64,000 bases of DNA. Source: Hydractinia symbiolongicarpus. Its lineage: Eukaryota; Cnidaria; Hydrozoa; Anthoathecata; Hydractiniidae. Location: the NCBI RefSeq assembly GCF_029227915.1, contig NC_079886.1, positions 13,945,001 to 14,009,000 of the forward strand. Direction: 5' to 3'. Made by a program: the position numbers and the translations under genes. The notes under the pieces are model-generated. The model was not told the DNA's origin and did not search any database. It saw only the letters and a program-made list of their open reading frames with translations. Below are positions 48,862 to 62,500 of this stretch, piece after piece. How positions within the stretch are numbered: position 1 is the first letter of the stretch; every line of letters starts with the position of its first letter.

Positions 48862-51136
48862 TTGCAGTCTAATAAAAGCCTCGCACGTAAATCACGCGGT
48901 TTCACCTGTCTGCGCAGGTTACCATTGGACTAGTCCTTCCAGTCTCGATGCACTACAACGTCCCAAGTTGTTTTCATTAGCGCCTTTGCATTAGAACACT
49001 CTTAACTACGTGCACAGTCCTATAAAGGCTGTAATATGGCCTTTTTTAGTCTAGTAAAAGCCTCACACGTAAATCACGTGGTTCCATCTGCCTGTGCAAG
49101 TTACCATTGGACTATTCCTTCAGTCTCAATGCGCTACAACGTCCCAAGTCGTCTTCATTAGCGCCGTTGCTTTACAACACTATTAACTACGTTCACCGTC
49201 TTATAAAGGCTGTAATATTGCCTTTTGCAGTCTCATAAAGGCCTCATACGTAATTAATGTGGTTCCATCTCCCTGTGCAGGTTTCCATTGCACTGTTCTT
49301 GCCAGTCTCATGCGCTACCACGTCCCAAGTCGTTTTCATTAGCGCCGTTGCCTTACAACACTCTTAACTACGTGCACAGTCCAATAAAGGGTGTAATATA
49401 GCCTTTTGCAGTCTAATAAAAGCCTCACACGTAAATCACGTGGTTCCATCTGCCTGTGCAGGTTACCATTGGCCTAGTCCTTCCAGTCTCAATGCACTAC
49501 AACGTCCCAAGTCGTTTTCCTTAGTGCCGTCGCTTTAGAACACTCTTAACTACGTGCATCGTCCTATAAAGGCTGTAATATGGCCTTTTGCAGATTAATA
49601 AAAGCCTCACACGTAAATCACGTGGTTCCATCTGCCTGCGCAGGTTACCATTGCACAATTCCTTCCAGTCTCAATGCGCTACAACGTCCCAAGTCGTTTT
49701 CATTAGCGCCATTGCATTAGAACACTCTTAACTACGTGCCCAGTCCTATAAAGTCTGTAATATGGCCCTTTGCGGTCTAATAAAAGCCTCACACGTAAAT
49801 CACGTGGTTCCATCTGCCTGCGCAGGTTACCATTGGACTAGTCCTTCCAGTCTCAATGCGCTACAACGTTCCAAGTCGTTTTCATTAGCGCCGTTGCCTT
49901 ACAACACTCTTAACTACGTGCACAATCCAATAAAGGGTGTAATATAGCCTTTTGCAGTCTAATAAAAGCCTCACACGTAAATCACGTGGTTCCATCTGCC
50001 TGTGCAGGTTACCATTGGCCTAGTCCTTCCAGTCTCAATGCACTACAACGTCCCAAGTCGTTTTCCTTAGTGCCGTCGCTTTAGAACACTCTTAACTACG
50101 TGCATCGTCCTATAAAGGCTGTAATATGGCCCTTTGCGGTCTAATAAAAGCCTCATCCGTAAATCACGTGGTTCCATCTGCCTGCGCAGGTTACCATTGG
50201 ACTAGTCCTTCCAGTCTCAATGCGCTACAACGTTCCAAGTGGTTTTCATTAGCGCTGTTGCCTTAGAACACTCTTAACTACGTGCACAGTCCTATAAAGG
50301 CTGTAATATTGCCTTTTGCAGTCTCATAAAGGCCTCATACGTAATTAATGTAGTTCCATCTGCCTGTGCAGGTTACCATTGCACTGTTCTTTCCAGTCTC
50401 ATGCGCTACCACGTCCTAAGTCGTTTTCATTAGCGCCATTGCATTAGAACACTCTTAACAACGTGCACAGTCCTATAAAGGCTGTAATATGGCCTTTTGC
50501 AGTCTAATAAAAGCCTAGCACGTAAATCACGTGGTTTCACCTGTCTGCGCAGGTTACCATTGGACTAGTCCTTCAAGTCTGAATGCGTTAGAACGTCCCA
50601 AGTCGTTATCAATAGGGCTGTGGCCTTAGAACTGTCTTAATTATGTGCACAGTCCTATAAAGGCTGTAATATGGCCTTTTGCAGTCTAATAAAGGCCTCA
50701 TACGTAATTAATGTGGTTCCATCTGCCTGTGCAGGTTACCATTGCAATGTTCTTTCCAGTCTTATGCGCTACCACGTCCCAAGCCGTTTTCATTAGCGCC
50801 GTTGCCTTACAACACTCTTAACTACGTGTGCGCAGTCCAATAAAGGCTGTAATATGGCCTTTTGCAGTCTAATAAAGGCTTGACACGTAAATCACGTGCT
50901 TCCATCTGCTTGCGCAGGTTACCATTGGCCTAGTCCTTCTAGTCTCAATGCGCTACAACGTCCCAAGTCGTTTTCATTGGCGCCGTTGCCTTAGAATACT
51001 CTTAACTACGTGCACAGTCCTATAAAGGCTGTAATATGGCCTTTTGCGGTCTAATAAAAGCCTCATCCGTAAATCACGTGGTTCCATTTGCCTGCGCAGG
51101 TTACCATTGGACTAGTCCTTCCAGTCTCAATGCGCT

Positions 51137-53695
51137 ACAACGTTCCAAGTCGTTTTCATTAGCGCTGTTATCTTAGAACACTCTTAACTACGTGCACAGT
51201 CCTATAAAGACCGCAATACACCTTTTTGCAGTCCAATAAAAGCCTCACACGTAAATCACGTGGTTCCATCTGCCTGCGCAGGTTACCATTGGACTAGTCC
51301 TTCCAGTCTCAATGCGCTACAACGTCCCAAGTCGTTATCAATAGGGCTGTGGCCTTAGAACTGTCTTAACTATGTGCACAGTCCTATAAAGGCTGTAATA
51401 TGGCCTTTTGCAGTCTAATAAAGGCCTCATACGTAATACAACGTTCCAAGTCGTTTTCATTAGCGCTGTTATCTTAGAACACTCTTAACTACGTTCACAG
51501 TCCTATAAAGACCGCAATACACCTTTTTGCAGTCCAATAAAAGCCTCACACGTAAATCACGTGGTTCCATCTGCCTGCGCAGGTTACCATTGGACTAGTC
51601 CTTCCAGTCTCAATGCGCTACAACGTTCCAAGTGGTTTTCATTAGCGCTGTTGCCTTAGAACACTCTTAACTACGTGCACAGTCCTATAAAGGCTGTAAT
51701 ATTGCCTTTTGCAGTGTCATAAAGGCCTCATGCGTAATTAATGTAGTTCCATCTGCCTGTGCAGGTTACCATCGCACTGTTCTTTCCAGTCTCATGCGCT
51801 ACCACGTCCCAAGTCGTTTTCATTAGCGCCGTTGCCTTACAACACTCTTAACTACGTGCACAGTCCAATAAAGGGTGTAATATAGCCTTTTGCAGTCTAA
51901 TAAAAGCCTCACACGTAAATCAAGTGGTTCCATCTGCCTGTGCAGGTTACCATTGGCCTAGTCCTTCCAGTCTCAATGCACTAAAACGTCCTAAGTCGTT
52001 TTCATTAGCGCCATTGCATTAGAACACTCTTAACAACGTGCACAGTCCTATAAAGGCTGTAATATGGCCTTTTGCAGTCTAATAAAAGCCTAGCACGTAA
52101 ATCACGTGGTTTCACCTGTCTGCGCAGGTTACCATTGGACTAGTCCTTCAAGTCTGAATGCGTTAGAACGTCCCAAGTCGTTATCAATAGGGCTGTGGCC
52201 TTAGAACTGTCGTCTTAACTATGTGCACAGTCCTATAAAGGCTGTAATATGGCCTTTTGCAGTCTAATAAAGGCCTCATACGTAATTAATGTGGTTCCAT
52301 CTGCCTGTGCAGGTTACCATTGCAATGTTCTTTCCAGTCTTATGCGCTACCACGTCCCAAGTCGTTTTCATTAGCGCCGTTGCCTTACAACACTCTTAAC
52401 TACGTGTGCGCAGTCCAATAAAGGCTGTAATATGGCCTTTTGCAGTCTAATAAAGGCTTGACACGTAAATCACGTGCTTCCATCTGCTTGCGCAGGTTAC
52501 CATTGGCCTAGTCCTTCCAGTCTCAATGCGCTACAACGTCCCAAGTCGTTTTCATTGGCGCCGTTGCCTTAGAATACTCTTAACTACGTGCACAGTCCTA
52601 TAAAGGCTGTAATATGGCCTTTTGCAGTCTAATAAAGGCCTCATACGTAATTAATGTGGTTCCATCTGCCTGTGCAGGTTACCATTGCAATGTTCTTTCC
52701 AGTCTTATGCGCTACCACGTCCCAAGTCGTTTTCATTAGCGCCGTTGCCTTACAACACTCTTAACTACGTGTGCGCAGTCCAATAAAGGCTGTAATATGG
52801 CCTTTTTTAGTCTAGTAAAAGCCTCACACGTAAATCACGTGGTTCCATCTGCCTGCGCAAGTTACCATTGGACTATTCCTTCAGTCTCAATGTGCTACAA
52901 CGTCCCAAGTCGTCTTCATTAGCGCCGTTGCTTTACAACACTATTAACTACGTTCACCGTCTTATAAAGGCTGTAATATTGCCTTTTGCAGTCTCATAAA
53001 GGCCTCATACGTAATTAATGTGGTTCCATCTGCCTGTGCAGGTTTCCATTGCACTGTTCTTGCCAGTCTCATGCGCTACCACGTCCCAAGTCGTTTTCAT
53101 TAGCGCCGTTGCCTTACAACACTCTTAACTACGTGCACAGTCCAATAAAGGGTGTAATATAGCCTTTTGCAGTCTAATAAAAGCCTCACACGTAAATCAC
53201 GTGGTTCCATCTGCCTGTGCAGGTTACCATTGGCCTAGTCCTTCCAGTCTCAATGCACTACAACGTCCCAAGTCGTTTTCCTTAGTGCCGTCGCTTTAGA
53301 ACACTCTTAACTACGTGCATCGTCCTATAAAGGCTGTAATATGGCCTTTTGCAGATTAATAAAAGCCTCACACGTAAATCACGTGGTTCCATCTGCCTGC
53401 GCAGGTTACCATTGCACAATTCCTTCCAGTCTCAATGCGCTACAACGTCCCAAGTCGTTTTCATTAGCGCCATTGCATTAGAACACTCTTAACTACGTGC
53501 ACAGTCCTATAAAGGCTGTAATATGGCCTTTTGCAGTCTAATAAAAGCCTCACACGTAAATGACGTGGTTCCATCTGCCTGCGCAGGTTACCATTGCACA
53601 ATTCCTTCCAGTCTCAATGCGCTACAACGTTCCAAGTGGTTTTCATTAGCGCTGTTGCCTTAGAACACTCTTAACTACGTGCACAGTCCTATAAA
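51137..53695 (+). repeat. Rearranged HOR-C material (unit 3)
   Basis: The HOR-C start at 51137 is followed for about 190 bp. It then jumps at about 51324 to the ATAGGGCTGTGGCC monomer and to a second truncated monomer, after which the unit begins again at 51438. The order then resembles HOR-C unit 1 (AATGTAGTTCC, AAATCAAGTGG, GCCTAGCACG, GGCTTGACACG) with further losses. The GCAGATTAATAAAAG marker is at 53352. A 3-bp gain (CTGTCGTCTTAAC for CTGTCTTAAC) lies at about 52211-52213. Confidence 0.75.
51391..51509 (+). repeat. Truncated 119-bp monomer, copy 2
   Basis: It has the same CGTAAT-ACAACG junction and length as 42909-43027. The following ACGTTCACAG (for ACGTGCACAG) is private to this copy. 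Confidence 0.9.
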
Positions 53696-53814
53696 GGCTG
53701 TAATATGGCCTTTTGCAGTCTAATAAAGGCCTCATACGTAATACAACGTTCCAAGTCGTTTTCATTAGCGCTGTTATCTTAGAACACTCTTAACTACGTG
53801 CACAGTCCTATAAA
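53696..53814 (+). repeat. Truncated 119-bp monomer, copy 3
   Basis: The junction and length are again identical. Its left neighbour differs: a GTTCCAAGTGGTTTTC monomer precedes it, whereas ATAGGGCTGTGGCC monomers precede copies 1 and 2. A later exchange has therefore replaced its upstream flank. Confidence 0.9.
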
Positions 53815-56800
53815 GACCGCAATACACCTTTTTGCAGTCCAATAAAAGCCTCACACGTAAATCACGTGGTTCCATCTGCCTGCACAGGTTACCATTGGAC
53901 TAGTCCTTCCAGTCTCAATGCGCTACAACGTTCCAAGTGGTTTTCATTAGCGCTGTTGCCTTAGAACACTCTTAACTACGTGCACAGTCCTATAAAGGCT
54001 GTAATATTGCCTTTTGCAGTCTCATAAAGGCCTCATACGTAATTACTGTAGTTCCATCTGCCTGTGCAGGTTACCATTGCACTGTTCTTTCCAGTCTCAT
54101 GCGCTACCACGTCCTAAGTCGTTTTCATTAGCGCCATTGCATTAGAACACTCTTAACAACGTGCACAGTCCTATAAAGGCTGTAATATGGCCTTTTGCAG
54201 TCTAATAAAAGCCTAGCACGTAAATCACGTGGTTTCACCTGTCTGCGCAGGTTACCATTGGACTAGTCCTTCAAGTCTGAATGCGTTAGAACGTCCCAAG
54301 TCGTTATCAATAGGGTTGTGGCCTTAGAACTGTCTTAATTATGTGCACAGTCCTATAAAGGCTGTAATATGGCCTTTTGCAGTCTAATAAAGGCCTCATA
54401 CGTAATTAATGTGGTTCCATCTGCCTGTGCAGGTTACCATTGCAATGTTCTTTCCAGTCTTATGCGCTACCACGTCCCAAGCCGTTTTCATTAGCGCCGT
54501 TGCCTTACAACACTCTTAACTACGTGTGCGCAGTCCAATAAAGGCTGTAATATGGCCTTTTGCAGTCTAATAAAGGCTTGACACGTAAATCACGTGCTTC
54601 CATCTGCTTGCGCAGGTTACCATTGGCCTAGTCCTTCCAGTCTCAATGCGCTACAACGTCCCAAGTCGTTTTCATTGGCGCCGTTGCCTTAGAATACTCT
54701 TAACTACGTGCACAGTCCTATAAAGGCTGTAATATGGCCTTTTGCAGTCTAATAAAAGCCTCACACGTAAATCACGTGGTTCCATCTGCCTGCGCAGGTT
54801 AGCATTGCACTATTCCTTCCAGTCTCAATGCGCTACAACGTCCCAAATCGTTTTTATTAGCGCCGTTGCCTTACAACACTCTTAACTACGTGTGCAGTCC
54901 TATAAAGGCTGTAATATGGCCTTTTGCAGTCTAATAAAAGCCTCGCACGTAAATCACGCGGTTTCACCTGTCTGCGCAGGTTACCATTGGACTAGTCCTT
55001 CCAGTCTCGATGCACTACAACGTCCCAAGTTGTTTTCATTAGCGCCTTTGCATTAGAACACTCTTAACTACGTGCACAGTCCTATAAAGGCTGTAATATG
55101 GCCTTTTTTAGTCTAGTAAAAGCCTCACACGTAAATCACGTGGTTCCATCTGCCTTCGCAAGTTACCATTGGACTATTCCTTCAGTCTCAATGTTCTACA
55201 ACGTCCCAAGTCGTCTTCATTAGCGCCGTTGCCTTACAACACTATTAACTGCGTTCACCGTCTTATAAAGGCTGTAATATTGCCTTTTGCAGTCTCATAA
55301 AGGCCTCATATGTAATTAATGTGGTTCCATCTGCCTGTGCAGGTTTCCATTGCACTGTTCTTGCCAGTCTCATGCGCTACCACGTCCCAAGTCGTTTTCA
55401 TTAGCGGCGTTGCCTTACAACACTCTTAACTACGTGCACAGTCCAATAAAGGGTGTAATATAGCCTTTTGCAGTCTAATAAAAGCCTCACACGTAAATCA
55501 CGTGGTTCCATCTGCCTGTGCAGGTTACCATTGGCCTAGTCCTTCCAGTCTCAATGCACTACAACGTCCCAAGTCGTTTTCCTTAGTGCCGTCGCTTTAG
55601 AACACTCTTAACTACGTGCATCGTCCTATAAAGGCTGTAATATGGCCTTTTGCAGATTAATAAAAGCCTCACACGTAAATCACGTGGTTCCATCTGCCTG
55701 CGCAGGTTACCATTGCACAATTCCTTCCAGTCTCAATGCGCTACAACGTCCCAAGTCGTTTTCATTAGCGCCATTGCATTAGAACACTCTTAACTACGTG
55801 CACAGTCCTATAAAGGCTGTAATATGGCCCTTTGCGGTCTAATAAAAGCCTCACACGTAAATCACCTGGTTCCATCTGCCTGCGCAGGTTACCATTGGAC
55901 TAGTCCTTCCAGTCTCAATGCGCTACAACGTTCCAAGTCGTTGTCATTAGCGCTGTTATCTTAGAACACTCTTAACTACGTGCACAGTCCTATAAAGACC
56001 GCAATACACCTTTTTGCAGTCTAATAAAAGCCTCACACGTAAATCAAGTGGTTCCATCTGCCTGTGCAGGTTACCATTGGCCTAGTCCTTCCAGTCTCAA
56101 TGCACTACAACGTCCTAAGTCGTTTTCATTAGCGCCATTGCATTAGAACACTCTTAACAACGTGCACAGTCCTATAAAGGCTGTAATATGGCCTTTTGCA
56201 GTCTAATAAAAGCCTAGCACGTAAATCACGTGGTTTCACCTGTCTGCGCAGGTTACCATTGGACTAGTCCTTCAAGTCTGAATGCGTTAGAACGTCCCAA
56301 GTCGTTATCAATAGGGCTGTGGCCTTAGAACTGTCTTAACTATGTGCACAGTCCTATAAAGGCTGTAATATGGCCTTTTGCAGTCTAATAAAGTCTTCAC
56401 ACGTATATCACGTGGTTTCACCTGCCTGCGCAGGTTACCATTGGACTGTTCCTTCCAGTCTCGATGCACTACAACGTCCCAAGTTGTTTTCATGAGCGCC
56501 GCTGCCTTACAACACTCCTAACTACGTGCACAGTCCTATAATGGCTGTAATATGGCCTTTTGCAGTCTAATAAAGGCCTCATACGTAATTAATGTGGTTC
56601 CATCTGCCTGTGCAGGTTACCATTGCAATGTTCTTTCCAGTCTTATGCGCTACCATGTCCCAAGTCGTTTTCATTAGCGCCGTTGCCTTACAACACTCTT
56701 AACTACGTGTGCGCAGTCCAATAAAGGCTGTAATATGGCCTTTTGCAGTCTAAAAAAAGCCTCACACGTAAATCACGTGGTTCCATCTGCCTGCGCAGGT

Positions 56801-56940
56801 TACCATTTCACTATTCCTTCCAGTCTCAATGCGCTACAACGTCCCAAATCGTTTTCATTAGCGCCGTTGCCTTACAACACTCTTAACTACGTGTGCAGTC
56901 CTATAAAGGCTGTAATATGGCCTTTTCCAGTCTAATAAAA
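53815..56940 (+). repeat. HOR-C-derived monomers, variable order
   Basis: The run repeats HOR-C neighbours (AATTACTGTAGTTCC at about 54046, GTCCTAAG, GCCTAGCACG, ATAGGGTTGTGG, GGCTTGACACG, GGTTAGCATTGC, TTTTTTAGTCTAG). The GCAGATTAATAAAAG marker is at about 55652. At about 56390-56520 HOR-B-like GTGGTTTCACC and TTTTCATGAGCGCC monomers reappear. No unique sequence was seen. Confidence 0.75.
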
Positions 56941-56969
56941 GCCTCGCACGTAAATCACGCGGTTTCGCC

Positions 56970-58242
56970 TGTCTGCGCAGGTTACCATTGGACTAGTCCT
57001 TCCAGTCTCGATGCACTACAACGTCCCAAGTTGTTTTCATTAGCGCCTTTGCATTAGAACACTCTTAACTACGTGCACAGTCCTATAAAGCCTGTAATAT
57101 GGCCTTTTTTAGTCTAGTAAAAGCCTCACACGTAAATCACGTGGTTCCATCTGCCTGCGCAAGTTACCATTGGACTATTCCTTCAGTCTCAATGTGCTAC
57201 CACGTCCCAAGTCGTTTTCATTAGCGGCGTTGCCTTACAACACTCTTAACTACGTGCACAGTCCAATAAATGGTGTAATATAGCCTTTTGCAGTCTAATA
57301 AAAGCCTCACACGTAAATCACGTGGTTCCATCTGCCTGTGCGAGTTACCATTGGCCTAGTCCTTCCAGTCTCAATGCACTACAACGTCCCAAGTGGTTTT
57401 CCTTAGTGCCGTCGCTTTAGAACACTCTTAACTACGTGCATCGTCCTATAAAGGCTGTAATATGGCCTTTTGCAGTCTAATAAAAGCCTCACACGTAAAT
57501 CACGTGGTTCCATCTGCCTGCGCAGGTTACCATTACACAATTCCTTCCAGTCTCAATGCGCTACAACGTCCCAAGTCGTTTTCATTAGCGCCATTGCATT
57601 AGAACACTCTTAACTACGTGCACAGTCCTATAAAGGCTGTAATATGGCCCTTTGCGGTCTAATAAAAGCCTCACACGTAAATCACGTGGTTCCATCTGCC
57701 TGCGCAGGTTACCATTGGACTAGTCCTTCCAGTCTGAATGCGCTACAACGTTCCAAGTCGTTTTCATTAGCGCTGTTATCTTAGAACACTCTTAACTACG
57801 TGCACAGTCCTATAAAGACCGCAATACACCTTTTTGCAGTCCAATAAAAGCCTCACACGTAAATCACGTGGTTCCATCTGCCTGTGCAGGTTACCACTGG
57901 CGTAGTCCTTCCAGTCTCAATGCCCTACAACGTCCTAAGTCGTTTTCATTAGCGCCATTGCATTAGATCACTCTTAACAACGTGCACAGTCCTATAAAGG
58001 CTGTAATATGGCCTTTTGCAGTCTAATAAAAGCCTAGCACGTAAATCACGTGGTTTCACCTGTCTGCGCAGGTTACCATTGGACTAGTCCTTCAAGTCTG
58101 AATGCGTTAGAACGTCCCAAGTCGTTATCAATAGGGCTGTGGCCTTAGAACTGCCTTAACTATGTGCACAGTCCTATAAAGGCTGTAATATGGCCTTTTG
58201 CAGTCTAATAAAGGCTTCACACGTGAATCACGTGGTTTCACC
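56970..58242 (+). repeat. 1273-bp (7-monomer) tandem duplication, copy 1
   Basis: Private markers repeat 1273 bp later: AGCGGCGTTGCC with CAATAAATGGTG (about 57227-57275), CATTACACAATTCC, TTACCACTGGCGTAG (57892), TTAGATCACTC and GAACTGCCTTAAC. 1273 is 7 x 182 minus 1, explained by the CTTCAGTCTC monomer. The limits are approximate, and the junction falls in the TTTCACCTGTCTGCGCAGG region near 58225-58250. Confidence 0.8.
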
Positions 58243-59515
58243 TGTCTGCGCAGGTTACCATTGGACTAGTCCTTCCAGTCTCGATGCACTACAACGTCCC
58301 AAGTTGTTTTCATTAGCGCCTTTGCATTAGAACACTCTTAACTACGTGCACAGTCCTATAAAGGCTGTAATATGGCCTTTTTTAGTCTAGTAAAAGCCTC
58401 ACACGTAAATCACGTGGTTCCATCTGCCTGCGCAAGTTACCATTGGACTATTCCTTCAGTCTCAATGTGCTACCACGTCCCAAGTCGTTTTCATTAGCGG
58501 CGTTGCCTTACAACACTCTTAACTACGTGCACAGTCCAATAAATGGTGTAATATAGCCTTTTGCAGTCTAATAAAAGCCTCACACGTAAATCACGTGGTT
58601 CCATCTGCCTGTGCAGGTTACCATTGGCCTAGTCCTTCCAGTCTCAATGCACTACAACGTCCCAAGTGGTTTTCCTTAGTGCCGTCGCTTTAGAACACTC
58701 TTAACTACGTGCATCGTCCTATAAAGGCTGTAATATGGCCTTTTGCAGTCTAATAAAAGCCTCACACGTAAATCACGTGGTTCCATCTGCCTGCGCAGGT
58801 TACCATTACACAATTCCTTCCAGTCTCAATGCGCTACAACGTCCCAAGTCGTTTTCATTAGCGCCATTGCATTAGAACACTCTTAACTACGTGCACAGTC
58901 CTATAAAGGCTGTAATATGGCCCTTTGCGGTCTAATAAAAGCCTCACACGTAAATCACGTGGTTCCATCTGCCTGCGCAGGTTACCATTGGACTAGTCCT
59001 TCCAGTCTGAATGCGCTACAACGTTCCAAGTCGTTTTCATTAGCGCTGTTATCTTAGAACACTCTTAACTACGTGCACAGTCCTATAAAGACCGCAATAC
59101 ACCTTTTTGCAGTCCAATAAAAGCCTCACACGTAAATCACGTGGTTCCATCTGCCTGTGCAGGTTACCACTGGCGTAGTCCTTCCAGTCTCAATGCCCTA
59201 CAACGTCCTAAGTCGTTTTCATTAGCGCCATTGCATTAGATCACTCTTAACAACGTGCACAGTCCTATAAAGGCTGTAATATGGCCTTTTGCAGTCTAAT
59301 AAAAGCCTAGCACGTAAATCACGTGGTTTCACCTGTCTGCGCAGGTTACCATTGGACTAGTCCTTCAAGTCTGAATGCGTTAGAACGTCCCAAGTCGTTA
59401 TCAATAGGGCTGTGGCCTTAGAACTGCCTTAACTATGTGCACAGTCCTATAAAGGCTGTAATATGGCCTTTTGCAGTCTAATAAAGGCTTCACACGTGAA
59501 TCACGTGGTTTCACC
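58243..59515 (+). repeat. 1273-bp (7-monomer) tandem duplication, copy 2
   Basis: This copy is nearly identical to copy 1. Differences I noticed are TGCAGG for TGCGAG (about 58614 against 57340) and GGCTGTAAT for GCCTGTAAT (about 58363 against 57090). It then continues into a GGACTGTTCC/TTTTCATGAGCGCC monomer. Confidence 0.8.
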
Positions 59516-62500
59516 TGCCTGTGCAGGTTACCATTGGACTGTTCCTTCCAGTCTCGATGCACTACAACGTCCCAAGTTGTTTTCATGAGCGCCGCTGCCT
59601 TACAACACTCCTAACTACGTGCACAGTCCTATAAAGGCTGTAATATGGCCTTTTCCAGTCTAATAAAGGCCTCATACGTAATTAATGTGGTTCCATCTGC
59701 CTGTGCAGGTTACCATTGCAATGTTCTTTCCAGTCTTATGCGCTACCACGTCCCAAGTCGTTTTCATTAGCGCCGTTGCCTTACAACACTCTTAACTACG
59801 TGTGCGCAGTCCAATAAAGGCTGTAATATGGCCTTTTGCAGTCTAACAAAGGCCTGACACGTAAATCACGTGCTTCCATCTGCTTGCGCAGGTTACCATT
59901 GGCCTAGTCCTTCCAGTCTCAATGCGCTACAACGTCCCAAGTCGTTTTCATTGGCGCCGTTGCCTTAGAATACTCTTAACTACGTGCACAGTCCTATAAA
60001 GGCTGTAATATGGCCTTTTGCAGTCTAATAAAAGCCTCACACGTAAATCACGTGGTTCCATCTGCCTACTCAGGTTACCATTGCACTATTCCTTCCAGTC
60101 TCATTGCGCTACAACGTCCCAAATCGTTTTCATTAGTGCCATTGCCTTACAACACTCTTAACTACGTGTGCAGTCCTAGAAAGGCTGTAATATGGCCTTT
60201 TGCAGTCTAATAAAAGCCTCGCACGTAAATCACGCGGTTTCACCTGTCTGCGCAGGTTACCATTGGACTAGTCCTTCCAGTCTCGATGCACTACAACGTC
60301 CCAAGTTGTTTTCATTAGCGCCTTTGCATTAGAACACTCTTAACTACGTGCACAGTCCTATAAAGGCTATAATATGGCCTTTTTTAGTCTAGTAAAAGCC
60401 TCACACGTAAATCACGTGGTTCCATCTGCCTGCGCAAGTTACCATTGGACTATTCCTTCAGTCTCAATGTGCTACAACGTCCCAAGTCGTCTTCATTAGC
60501 GCCGTTGCTTTACAACACTATTAACTACGTTCACCGTCTTATAAAGGCTGTAATATTGCCTTTTGCAGTCTCATAAAGGCCTCATACGTAATTAATGTGG
60601 TTCCATCTGCCTGTGCAGGTTACCATTGGCCTAGTCCTTCCAGTCTCAATGCACTACAACGTCCTAAGTCGTTATCAATAGCGCTGTGGCCTTAGAACTG
60701 TCTTAACTACGTGCACAGTCCAATAAAGGGTGTAATATAGCCTTTTGCAGTCTAATAAAAGCCTCACACGTAAATCACGTGCTTCCATCTGCTTGCGCAG
60801 GTTACCATTGGCCTAGTCCTTCCAGTCTCAATGCGCTACAACGTCCCAAGTCGTTTTCATTGGCGCCGTTGCCTTAGAATACTCTTAACTACGTGCACAG
60901 TCCTATAAAGGCTGTAATATGGCCTTTTGCAGTCTAATAAAAGCCTCACACGTAAATCACGTGGTTCCATCTGCCTACTCAGGTTACCATTGCACTATTC
61001 CTTCCAGTCTCATTGCGCTACAACGTCCCAAATCGTTTTCATTAGTGCCGTTGCCTTACAACACTCTTAACTACGTGTGCAGTCCTAGAAAGGCTGTAAT
61101 ATGGCCTTTTGCAGTCTAATAAAAGCCTCGCACGTAAATCACGCGGTTTCACCTGTCTGCGCAGGTTACCATTGGACTATTCCTTCAGTCTCAATGTGCT
61201 ACAACGTCCCAAGTCGTTTTCATTAGCGCCGTTGCCTTACAACACTCTTAACTACGTGCACAGTCCAATAAAGGGTGTAATATAGCCTTTTGCAGTCTAA
61301 TAAAGGCCTCACACGTAAATCAAGTGGTTCCATCTGCCTGTGCAGGTTACCATTGGCCTAGTCCTTCCAGTCTCAATGCACTACAACGTCCTAAGTCGTT
61401 ATCAATAGCGCTGTGGCCTTAGAACTGTCTTAACTATGTGCACAGTCCTATAAAGGCTGTAATATGGCCTTTTGCAGTCTAATAAAGGCTTCACACGTAA
61501 ATCACGTGGTTTCACCTGCCTGCGCAGGTTACCATTGGACTGTTCCTTCCAGTCTCGATGCACTACAACGTCCCAAGTTGTTTTCATGAGCGCCGCTGCC
61601 TTACAACACTCCTAACTAAGTGCACAGTCCTATAAAGGCCGTAATATGGCCTTTTGCAGTCTAATAAAAACCTCGCACGTAAATCATGCGGTTTCACCTG
61701 TCTGCGCAGGTTACAATTGGCCTAGTTCTTCCAGTCTCAATGTGGCACAACGTCCCAAGTCGTTTTCATTACCGCTGCTGCCTAACAACACTCTTAACTA
61801 CGTGTGCGCAGTCCAATAAAGGCTGTAATATGGCCTTTTGCAGTCTAAAAAAAGCCTCACACGTAAATCACGTGGTTCCATCTGCCTGCGCAGGTTACCA
61901 TTGCACTATTCCTTCCAGTCTCAATGTGCTACAACGTCCCAAGTCGTCTTCATTAGCGCCGTTGCTTTACAACACTATTAACTACGTTCACCGTCTTATA
62001 AAGGCTGTAATATTGCCTTTTACAGTCTCATAAAGGCCTCTTACGTAATTAATGTGGTTCCATCTGCCTGTGCAGGTTTCCATTGCACTGTTCTTGCCAG
62101 TCTCATGCGCTACCACGTCCCAAGTCGTTTTCATTAGCGCCGTTGCCTTACAACACTCTTAACTACGTGCACAGTCCAATAAAGGGTGTAATATAGCCTT
62201 TTGCAGTCTAATAAAAGCCTCACACGTAAATCACGTGGTTCCATCTGCCTGTGCAGGTTACCATTGGCCTAGTCCTTCCAGTCTCAATGCACTACAACGT
62301 CCCAAGTCGTTTTCCTTAGTGCCGTCGCTTTAGAACACTCTTAACTACGTGCATCGTCCTATAAAGGCTGTAATATGGCCTTTTGCAGTCTAATAAAAGC
62401 CTCACACGTAAATCACGTGGTTCCATCTGCCTGCACAGGTTACCATTGCACAATTCCTTCCAGTCTCAATGCGCTACAACGTCCCAAGTCGTTTTCAATA

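Larger units (their letters stand above)
46774..51136 (+). repeat. HOR-C unit 2, 4363 bp (21 monomers + 4 - 1)
   Basis: The unit is collinear with unit 1 except for two changes. A 727-bp segment is duplicated in tandem (47408-48134 and 48135-48861), shifting the offset from 3818 to 4545. One 182-bp monomer (the GCACAATTCC/GCCATTGCATTAG type at 45567-45748 of unit 1) is missing at about 50117-50130, returning the offset to 4363. The arithmetic closes exactly: 3818 + 727 - 182 = 4363. Outside these events the two units look nearly identical. Confidence 0.85.

Noticed and set aside
61686-62033. Longest open frame in the window, 115 codons
   Set aside because: It is two satellite monomers joined by chance where a diverged monomer lost its usual stop. 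The composition is that of the satellite and nothing resembles a protein family.
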